Assembly (NCBI RefSeq): GCF_021917145.1
Contig: NC_061078.1
Coordinates: 2,658,064 to 2,722,063, forward strand
DNA: 64,000 nucleotides
DNA from: Hypomesus transpacificus
Lineage: Eukaryota > Chordata > Actinopteri > Osmeriformes > Osmeridae
Direction: 5' to 3'
Below, one piece after another: positions 11,680-21,259 of the stretch. Both the position numbers and the translations under genes were made by a program. Position 1 is the stretch's first letter; the number at the start of each line of letters is the position of its first letter. The notes under the pieces are model-generated. The model saw only the letters and a program-made list of their open reading frames with translations, did no database searches and was not told where the DNA came from.

Positions 11680-14600
11680 ATGAAAACCCAAAGCATTCGA
11701 GTAACAATGAGAATCTTCATCATCTTCTTATGTGAGTATATTATTGACAACCACATATTTGAGGAACAGTTTGATTGCTACAGTTGACTCGCTTGTTTAA
11801 CTTGGTTTTGAGGATAATTTGAATCAGTTTAAATGTGTTTCCCATCAAAGGCACTTATGCAAAAGAGGTTGCATCCAAGACTGAAGGTCAGTTAACTATT
11901 GTTTCAATTCAGTTGATAGAAATCAACATTACAGTGGGCATTTTCAGTTAATTTGTTAAACTTTAAAGCCTGTGCAGTGAGATAATGATTCCATAACATT
12001 CATTTTTCTGTTTTTAATTCCAGAACTTGGTCCAGCAAAGATCTATGGCCCTACGTCTCAATGTAAAGCAGGCAGTGACATCTCATTAACCTGCAGCACA
12101 TTTGGGTTCAAGAAAACTTCAGAAGGGGTATATGTTTATTTATTTAAAGACGGCATTGAAATTGATAAGAAGAAACAGAATAACGTACATGAAACTGTAT
12201 TTATTTTGACTAGAGTCAGTACCAATCAGAATGGCAAATACAGTTGTATGTTTTCCACAAATACATCTATATCCTCTGAAATAAAAACGGAAGGGGACAA
12301 TTCAATAGACATCAAGGTGATAGGTAAGAACTTTTTGTATCATTCTATTCTACAACTTATTATTTATTGACCTCAACATACAGTATCTAGAATACAGGAG
12401 TTTTTGTCTGTTTAATTGGTTGACTTTTGAATGTGTGTGGTCAAAACCAAGTAATATGTATGTCTGTAGATACATATACTGTATGTTTGTATATGGATGG
12501 TACTAACTCATTTCCCCACTCTGCTCCATATCCAGAGACTTTGATCCCTGCTGAACTCGTAACAGGTCCATCCATTGTGAGAGAGGGAGATGATGTGGAA
12601 TTTACCTGTCAAATTTTAGACCCTCAAAAAGTAGCAAACAGCAGTTTTGTTCATTGTTACCTCATCAAGAACAGGGCTATCGTTCTGGTGCAGGTGTTTG
12701 ACATTCAAAAGATGAAGGCCATTTTCACCATTAAAGCTCTGAGTAACGCAGCCAGTGGCAACTACAGCTGTGTGCTCCTCTTATTGGACTCTCTGACAAA
12801 AAAAGACGCAGAGCTACATGGAAGCACTGCTGTGTCTCTTCAGGTGAAGGAGAGAGGTAAGATCTGAAATGAAATGACTTGGTGCCGGAATTCTTTTTTG
12901 AAATCCTCATCTACCTCACCTTACCGTCATCTTTCCTTTCCAGTGGTATGGAAGGGACTTGTCATGGGCACTCTGTGTACCATTGGTGTAATCCTACTGA
13001 TAATATTGGTCTTCTGTCTGTACCTACACATCACAAAACAAGGTCAGACCATTTACCGTAGGCCTTAATCTGGGAATGTTTATTTGTGACAAGACAAACA
13101 GCTGGGCGTTAACAAAACTGCGTTCATACATTCGTTAACAGGGGCTTTACAGTGGTGCAGAGGAGGGTAAGTTGTTATTTCAGAGTGTTAAATGCTGGGA
13201 GTGCCTCAATGGTTATATTGGATATTTCCCCTAGAACACAAGTGGTGGTGAATGAAGATTTGCCATTCACAGAAGGAGACTATAATGGTAACACATTATC
13301 TTTTAATAGTACAACTTCACAGCCATATACAGTGCCCTCCAAAAGTATTGGAACAGTGAGGCGAATTCCTTTATTTTTGCTGTAGACTGAAAACATTTGG
13401 GCTTGACATCAAATAATGAACGTGAGACCAGAGATCAACGTTTCAGCTTTTATTTCCAGGTATTTACATCAGGATCTGATGCACAACTAAGAAAATATCA
13501 CATTTTGTTTGAATCCACCCATTTGTCATGTGAGCAAAAGTATTGGAACAGATATACTTAAAACATATTTAAGTGAATAAGACTTAATATTTAGTTGCAA
13601 ATCCTTTGCTTTCAATAACTGCAGCAAGTCTGTGACCCATTGACGTCACCAAACTTTTGCATTCTTCCTTTTTGATGCTTTCCCAGGCTTTCACTGCAGC
13701 CTCTTTCAGTTGTTGTTTGTTTTGTGGGGTTCCTCCCTTCAGTCTCCTCTTAAGCAGGTAAAATGCATGCTCTATAGGGTTTAAGTCTGGAGATTGACTT
13801 GGCCAGTCTAATACCTTCCATTTCTTGCCCCTGATGAACTCCTTTGTTGTTTTGGCAGTGTGTTTTGGGTCGTTATCTTGCTGCATGATGAAGGCTCTGC
13901 CAATCAGTTTGGTTGCATCTTTCCTTAAATTGGCAGACAAAATGTTTCCGTAGACTTCCGAGTTCATTTTGCTGCTGCCATCATGTGTTACATCCTCAAT
14001 GAAGATTAATGAGCCCGTCCTAGAAGAAGCCATGCAAGCCCAAGCCATGACATTACCTCCACCGTGTTTCACAGATGAGCTTGTGTGTTTGGGATCATGA
14101 GCAGTTCCTTTCTTTCTCCAAACTTTAGCCTTTCCATCACTTTGGTAAAAGTTAATCTTTGTCTCATCAGTCCATAAAACTTTGTCCCAGAATTTTTGAG
14201 GTTCATCTCTGTACTTTTTGGCAAATTCCAGCCTGGCCTTCCTATTCTTCTTGCTAATGAGTGGTTTGCATCTTCTGGTGTAGCCCTTGTACTTTTGTTC
14301 ATGAAGTCTTCTGCGAACAGTAGATAGTGATACCTTCACTCCTGCCATCTGGAGGTTGTTGCTGATCTCACTAACAGTTGTTTTAGGGTCTTTCTTTACA
14401 GCTCTCACAATGTTTCTGTCATCAACTGCTGATGTTTTCCTTGGTCTACCTGTTCGACGTCTGTTACTTAGTACACCAGTAGTTTTCTTCTTCTTCAGGA
14501 CATTCCAAATGGTTGTACTGGCTATGGCCAATGTTTCTGCAATGGCTCTGATTGATTTTCCATCTTCTCTAAGACTCACAATTGCTTGTTTTTCACCCAA

Positions 14601-16433
14601 AGACAGCGCTCCGTTTTCATGTTGTTTTCACCTCTGAATACAGTCTGCATAGACAAAACCTATCTTACCCAATCTGAACCACTGAGTGTAGACATTCAGT
14701 GGTATTTATTGATTGAATAATGTATGTAATAGGACACACCTGGGCAACAAAACACACCTGTCAGTCATATGTTCCAATACTTTTGCTCACGTGACAAATG
14801 GGTGGGTTCGAACAAAAAGGTGATATTTTCTAATTTGTGCATCAGATCCTGATGTAAATACCTGGAAATAAAAGCTGAAACGTTGATCTCTGGTTTCACA
14901 TTCATCGTTTGATGTCAAGCCCAAATGTTTTCAGTCTACAGCAAAAATAAAGGAATTGGCCTCACTGTTCCAATACTTTTGGAGGGCACTGTAGTTTGGT
15001 TGATTACTCTGAGATTTACTGTCTCTATCTCTATATATTTTGTTAGATGTAGCTTTAAACGTGGAAGAGGAGCAATGGTATGTATTGATACTACTGCACA
15101 TGATAAGTTTCCAATTTTTCACTGTTTCTCTGTGTGTCTGTCTAACATGTCTGAAATGGAAATGTTTATTTTTCAGTTCTCATCCGGTCACTTCGGATGA
15201 ATTTTATGACTGTGAGCGTATAGAAGGTAGGTGGGGATGTTTTACAAATCTTACAATATGTAACACAAAAATGAAAGAATTCATCAACAGAGTTAAATAA
15301 CCAAAACGTTAAATGTTCTTGAATTCAGACAATCGTGTCTACCATGAAGTCTGGGTAAGCTACGGCTCTTAAGTATGCTCAAAATAAAATAGTAAATATG
15401 TTTGTGACTAATTGCTGGCAACACCGTTGTCTAATTACATGTATTATACAGTTCTAAGATGTAAATTAACATTAGCATGTTCTTACTGGTTGATTTGTTT
15501 CTGTGCCTTTCAGGATGCAATATATGAGGAAGGTATGTAAACCGTCTTGAAGTAAACATAGGTTACCATGCAGCTCTGGCAATAATACCGTCAGATCAAG
15601 TACAAGAAAAAAATTATCTCTCCTAACCACACACGATCTGTCTTGCATGTGAATGTTCACATACCTCTTTTACTGGCACATACTTATTTTTATATACTGT
15701 GGCAACAAATTTTTGACCTCGGATATTAAGAAACATCTTTTTAAAATAATTTAGTTATCCAACCTACAGTCAAAAATAAACACACTTACATACACATATA
15801 ATGAACCTCACAATAAATACCCTTCTTATCCGCAGAGCCTGCGATTCAAACAATGCCTTGCATAGATGCGTATGCAATGCCAAGTAAGTTAAAATACTGT
15901 TCAGAGCAGCAATAGTGCATTAGCAAATAAAGGATGCAATATTGTTATGATTAAATGATTGGGTTGTTGGCTTGATCCCTAACTTCAAACACTTTTTACA
16001 CAGCCAGTAAATGCAAATATTGTTACTGTACACACTTAGCAAATGTTGGGACAGAGTGCTTTCTTTTTCTCATGAGAGGAGCTTTTTGAAATCAAATATT
16101 ATGTTGTTTAAATGCTTTCATTTATGATTGATTGATGATGATTTATGATTTTTTGTACTGTAAACATATAGTGACGTACATTTATGTGATATTTTTTTGT
16201 CATATCAAACTATCTGTAGCTGGTTACTGTGCTGATGAAAGACTCAACCTCTTTTTCCTCACTGTCTAGAACGTTCTCTGGCAGCACAACACATACTGTT
16301 GTGTTTCCAATAACTGTCACAAGGGGTCTCACTTCTTCTGTCTCTTCTAGTCTATGCTGTACATGGAGCTAACACTGTCAATTCCAAAACTAACCAACCA
16401 GGACAGCAAAGCATTTCAGGGTTTGATATCTGA
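11680..16433 (+). CDS. Two-Ig-domain transmembrane receptor, unnamed
   Basis: Thirteen exons whose phases all close to 380 aa: 11680-11731, 11851-11886, 12024-12323, 12536-12856, 12944-13042, 13142-13166, 13235-13287, 15047-15077, 15177-15226, 15329-15354, 15514-15532, 15836-15883, 16351-16433. Exon 1 is a signal peptide; the ATG at 11707 (MRIFIIFLL) is an alternative and perhaps better start (371 aa). Exons 3 and 4 each encode one Ig-like domain (SLTC...GKYSCMF; EFTC...GNYSCVLL). Exon 5 is a single membrane span (GVILLIILVFCLYLHI). Exons 6-13 are 19-83 bp long and encode a cytoplasmic tail with tyrosines in FYDCERI, VYHEVW, IYEEE and PIYAVH; none is a strict ITIM, ITSM or ITAM. The architecture suggests a leukocyte surface receptor, but I recognise no family. 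A Tc1 element sits in intron 7. A 3'-terminal alternative exon at 16270-16313 is possible. Confidence 0.7.
13330..13550 (+). repeat. Tc1 inverted repeat, left copy
   Basis: 221-bp terminal repeat with outer and inner copies of the AAAAGTATTGGAACA motif. Confidence 0.9.
13584..14600 (-). CDS. Tc1-family transposase
   Basis: An open frame of 338 codons that cuts and pastes the element. The N-terminal half is a paired-type double helix-turn-helix (GEKQAIVSLREDGKSIRAIA, then SLSTVRRRLHEQKY) with the GRPRK hinge. The catalytic DDE/D triad is present in WTDETKINF, QQDNDPKHTA and SPDLNPIEHAF, with 34 residues between the last two acids (DD34E). The C-terminus runs to a TAA. No in-frame ATG is visible upstream of the conserved N-terminus; the nearest upstream ATG (14618-14620) is in another frame. 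So the copy may be near-intact rather than functional. Length fits the usual 340 aa. Confidence 0.9.
   Translation of the reverse strand: MGEKQAIVSLREDGKSIRAIAETLAIASTTIWNVLKKKKTTGVLSNRRRTGRPRKTSAVDDRNIVRAVKKDPKTTVSEISNNLQMAGVKVSLSTVRRRLHEQKYKGYTRRCKPLISKKNRKARLEFAKKYRDEPQKFWDKVLWTDETKINFYQSDGKAKVWRKKGTAHDPKHTSSSVKHGGGNVMAWACMASSRTGSLIFIEDVTHDGSSKMNSEVYGNILSANLRKDATKLIGRAFIMQQDNDPKHTAKTTKEFIRGKKWKVLDWPSQSPDLNPIEHAFYLLKRRLKGGTPQNKQQLKEAAVKAWESIKKEECKSLVTSMGHRLAAVIESKGFATKY
14770..14991 (-). repeat. Tc1 inverted repeat, right copy
   Basis: 222-bp reverse-complement partner of 13330-13550 with the same two direct-repeat motifs; ends at the TA target site. Confidence 0.9.
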
Positions 16434-16664
16434 ACTATTCCAAATATCAAGCATTGTTTTTATACATGTTTTCCAGAAATATTCTCCATATTTGACAGAA
16501 AAGCTGAAAATACTGTATAGATTTTTTGGAAGGCAAAAGAACAGTGTATCAGGAGTAACCATTACTTTGACGTGAAAAATCACTAGCTTACACTAGAGAC
16601 TTTGAAAACTGTAACGTCCTCTGAGATGCAATTTGTTGTTCAAATAAACAAATAAATAATGAGT

Positions 16665-16854
16665 CAGTTCATGCCAACTACCAATAATGGAATTGGGACG
16701 CAAATTAAGAAGGTGCATAAGGGAGAAAATGCAATTTTAACCATAAAGATTCAAAACGAGAAGACTGGCAACTACAGCTGTGTATACACCTAAGAAAAAC
16801 TCAAAGTTAGTAGCATGATCTCAACTGGAGAACTTGTAGTTATTCAGGTCTATG
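16665..16854 (+). pseudogene. Relic Ig-domain exon
   Basis: The + strand reads GENAILTIKIQ...EKTGNYSCVYT and then a stop, followed in the same frame by a tail (ELVVIQVYG) ending at a GTGAGA donor-like site. The NYSC core matches the second half of the Ig exons of the gene just upstream. With an in-frame stop after the second cysteine and no matching first half, it looks like a decayed exon from a former extra Ig domain or a duplicated neighbour. Confidence 0.6.
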
Positions 16855-18997
16855 GTGAGACTTGTATTTTATGTCTGCCTTCATTTACTTAATTTTGAAT
16901 ACTTATTATGTAGTATCTGTTCTGGACAAGTGGAGGATCTTCAGCATTTCAAAGGTAGGCTATGTTAGATGTTTTTCTCACTGTGTCTATTTCTTCTGTA
17001 ATACTTAAAATGACTTGACAAGATGTAACCACAGACTCTTTTAGGCAGTTACGAAGCTAACCTCAAACCCTAGATAGAAATACCTACGTTAGCAGAGACA
17101 CAGTTTTGTGCACACATGCACTATAAATACACCAATGTTGTTTGTTCTTAAAAAAAATGTTGATCTATCATCATCACACTTTCCCCTCAGAACCATGAAG
17201 CAAGCAGTGTTGAAACGTTTTCCGGAAGTTGATAGCAGAAAAAGAAACAATGCAAGAAGCTATGTGCAGCAAAGTGTTTTGAAACAAAATGTATACCATT
17301 GTGCGGTTTGACATATTGTGATGGTATTAAGCTTATACCTTATAACTTGAACTCACCTTTTTCACCTTCTTGTTTACTGTTTTTATTTGTTCTACACGAT
17401 ATTTACAGAGGTAAACATCTCTGCAAACATGTAAATGTACATTGTTCTTAAAAATGTGTATCCGTCACATTTCAAAACCTCAATAAATTAGACTGACACA
17501 TGTTGAGACAGTTGGGAGTGATTAAACCATTCATCTTTCAGAAAACTTCACACGTGTGCACTGAAAAGAAAAGCCATTAAAATGTGTTGAGGGTTTTTTT
17601 ATAGCTTGTTGTGCCTCTGAGGCATACACCGGTGTACAACATGAGAGAACAAAGGAAGGAGAGGTGTGGTGGCTACATTCACTGCGTAGTAGGCTAACGT
17701 CTCAGGCTGCTTGGACGGCTCAGAACAATGGATGAACAGACACCATCATCTTACCCTGGGGAGATGCTGTGCCCAGGAGAAGGAGGAGAGAGGGAGGGAG
17801 GGACAGAGGGGATAAGGGAGGGAGATGGATTGGGTGTCTGGTAGTACCATAATACCATGTCCCCACACAAATGCCCCTGATCCAGGGATCAGCAGGGAGA
17901 GATTGATTTTTTCTTCACAGAGATGTCTCCAATTCTAGAGGTTCAGAAGGTATTGCCACCATAAACAAGAGAGATAATTTCCGCAACAGTTAAATGCACA
18001 TATGCTGTGTGTTGCCACAGTTAAAATTTACCACATACCACACACCTGTATTTACTGTCTCCAGGATCTAAACAGCAGTCCACCTAGCAGCAGTGGTGAG
18101 GCAGTGTTGTGTCTTACGACTGGCTGGGAATAGCAATGGAGGACAATAGGGAGTGACGACAGCCCAGTACTGTAGACAGTGGCGGGAGGATTGCTGTGGA
18201 AGGGGCTCATTATCGGTGTGTTCTCTGGACTGTGGCGAGACTGGATGCTGGGAGCTGGGGAGCATTTCGATGGTGATCAGTGATCAAACTCTCCAGGGAG
18301 AGTGTGTGTGTGTGGGGGGGGGGGGGGGGGGTGGCTGAGAAGAATGGAGAAGGTGGAGGGAGGAGGAGAGTGGAGAAAGTGTAGGGAGGAGGAGGAGAGT
18401 GTGCTGCCTCCGCTCTTTTAGAGCAGGGAATGAAGCAGCGTCTGTCTGGCTGAGGTTGGGGAGCGGACCTGCGTGGAATGAAGGAATACCGCTGTCTGCC
18501 TGCCTGACAATAGAGACTTCATCCACATGCTCTAGACAGGTTAGATTCAATACTGTTGCTCACAAAAAGGAAGGACAAAGAACAGGGCTGTGTTCAGCAT
18601 GTTTACATTTGGATTCTGTCTGTGTGTTCTCAGTAAGGTGAGGTGAGGGCTGTGGGCATCCTTGTATTTTAGGTTGTGGATTTGATTCTGTTTACTTAAA
18701 AAAATACAGAATTTATCGGAGTAAGCCTACGTCCATAGATGAGAAAAATGTGTAAATAAAAAAAATTACTAAAAATTACTAAATGTAAATGTAATGTGTT
18801 GTGTGAAGGAGGCTCAACCATGCATGTTTGCACGAAAAAAGACTGTCAGTCTTTGTGTACGAGTCCACAAAGGGAATTCTACCTCAGTGTGGATGCTTTG
18901 TGTCCGTCTGTCTGTTTAAGGGTGGAGCTCTGTGATGGTTCTGGTTGGCTGAGGGAGTGTCCCCTGGCTGTGTGGATCTGGTGCCAGCTCTGATACC
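16855..18997. other. Intergenic region upstream of chrna5
   Basis: No gene recognised. A G-run of about 18 bases lies at 18313-18331, followed by purine-rich sequence to about 18400. The chrna5 promoter and 5' UTR presumably lie in the last kilobase. Confidence 0.6.
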
Positions 18998-21191
18998 ATG
19001 CAGAGGGCAGGGGAGGCTGCCACCACGCTCACTCTCTTGCTGTGCTGCTCCCACCTCTGCCACCCACTGGGTAAGTCCTCTGCAACAGGTGGTCCCTCCA
19101 CCCTGGAGCCACAGAGGATAACCAAGGATAACCTTCCTCCCTTGCTTCGGAGGATGCTGTCACACTCTGAATGAGTGTGGTCAATCTAGCTTGGATCCAC
19201 CTAGACAGATGAGAAGATGGGTTGAGGCAGGGCACGGGGGGAGGGAGGGGGGGGGGGGGGGTGACGGTCTGGAGGATGCTGTAGTTAGGATGTGATAGTG
19301 GGACCACAGATGGTTAATGATAAGCCTTATCAATTGAGATATGAATTTATGCATATTCATATTTATTGAGACCAATACTGCATCACTCTAGCTTATACCC
19401 CCTGTGTGCCGTGAGCAGTTTACGTAATTGGGACATACTCATGCTGCTAAATGGAGAATTCTGTATTCCCTCAATTTACACCAAAGTTGAAATAAAGGAG
19501 CGCACGGACATTCTTATTGATCTCAATCCTGAGAAGATGACTGGGTCGTCTGCTGTGGTCAGCCCTGCTCAGACTCTATCATCCCCTAGGAGAATTGACG
19601 ACTCCCATTTAAAAATACACTCATAAGTATCTTATGAAGCGATCATTTAGGGTGAGGCTGCAAGAAATTTAGCAACACCGTACAATGCAATGTACATTTC
19701 TCCTTATCTCCAACGAGCTGCCAACCTGCTTTAGCAAAAATGCAGCGATTCTCTGTCAGATATTTTAAATAAACCATGCGATCTGTTGTGGCAACGCCGC
19801 CGACTATCCAGAAGTTAGAGCCGGAGCAAGAACAATGTTTGATCCCCACGGGGTTCGTTTGATTTTCCAGCTAGCTCCGACAGTAGTGAAGGAGTTGGCT
19901 AAGGCGAACGCTAGCGATTGGTTATGGCAGATCCAGAGTAGCTCTGAGCAGACACAATAGTTTTAAACTTCAGTAGAGTACCCATCTTCAAAGAAGTTAA
20001 CGCTTGTCAATGGAAGGAGCAAAGACTCTGTACAAATGCAATGGGCGAGAGTCCGGTTAGGACCAGGCTAGCCCTTCAGAGCCCTTATCACACAATACAG
20101 GAAATACTGTACCTAATATATGGAGCATGGGACAGAGCCCTTAATAAAATACACTGAACCCCTCCACTGACAGACACATGATTCACGTGTGCCACTAGGT
20201 CAGGTTCATCTGTGATGTAGTTATGAAGAGTAAACCTCATTTGGCTCCCCTTTGCATTATCCAGACTGGAAACTCTAAGAGGCAAATTCAGTTAGAAGGT
20301 CAGAGGGACCGACAGGGTTTACAGCAAGGGACCAATCAAAATATCTAACATTATTTTATTTTTATGGTTAAATACAAGCGTTCTCTGTGGTTTCCAATCT
20401 ACTTTAGGAATGCCCAAGTTGTCTTCTTATGCCAAAACAGAAGACAAGTTGTTCAAGCACCTCTTCAGAAACTATCAAAAATGGGTGAGACCAGTGGAAT
20501 ACCTCAATGGAACGGTGCGGGTCAAATTTGGACTAGCAATCTCCCAGCTAGTAGATGTGGTGAGTGCAGACAGAGGACGAATGTCATACAGGTATACAGT
20601 GGTGTGGCTTATGTGTTAAACTAGGGTGACCAGACGTCCTCTTTTACCCGAACATGTCTTTTTTTCAAGACCACCAAAATTGTCCGGGATTTTACCTCAT
20701 TACAAGTTTTGGAAAAAGTATCTCCCGACTATAGAGGCTCTAGATCAAAGGCTCTTTGAGCTAATGGTCCGAAACAAATGTTCATGTTCATGTTTATTCT
20801 AACTTAGCATTGGCATGACAGTGTGTTTGCTTTACCACACAGGATGAAAAGAACCAGCTGATGACAACCAATGTGTGGATGAAACAGGAAAGTATTTCGC
20901 AACATGGTTAGAACACAAGCCAAACATATTTTACTACACCCCATACAGAAGCAGGGCATTGAGTTCAGTTATAAGTCAATCATCGAGGCAACACACAATT
21001 TAGTCCCAATCCACTCAGTCTCTACTAGCTGGTATTTTAAAGGAAGCTCACAGCCTTTAAATCACCTGCCCACAGCCCTCTCCTATGCCCCCCCCCCCCT
21101 AACAACTTAATCCTCGGTCTGGGGCTGCCAGACCAGGGTCTGCAAGGTACATGTTGCCTGCCACAGTGACAAACAGCACCATGCAAATGAG

Positions 21192-21259
<68 letters not shown>

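Larger units (their letters stand above)
13330..14991 (-). mobile_element. Tc1/mariner transposon with IR/DR ends
   Basis: 1662-bp element flanked by TA target duplications (13328-13329 and 14992-14993). The inverted repeats are 13330-13550 and 14770-14991, each beginning CAGTGCCCTCCAAAAG. Each repeat carries the same short motif (AAAAGTATTGGAACA) at its outer and inner ends, the IR/DR layout of Sleeping Beauty-like Tc1 elements. The two inverted repeats differ at only about a dozen positions by eye, and the transposase frame between them is open, so the insertion looks fairly recent. It lies in intron 7 of the Ig-receptor gene, antisense to it. Confidence 0.95.

Noticed and set aside
16270-16313. 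Alternative last exon for the Ig-receptor gene (KRSLAAQHIL...)
   Set aside because: Acceptor and phase fit, but it gives a short tail. The 16351-16433 exon gives a better tail with another tyrosine; kept only as a possible isoform.
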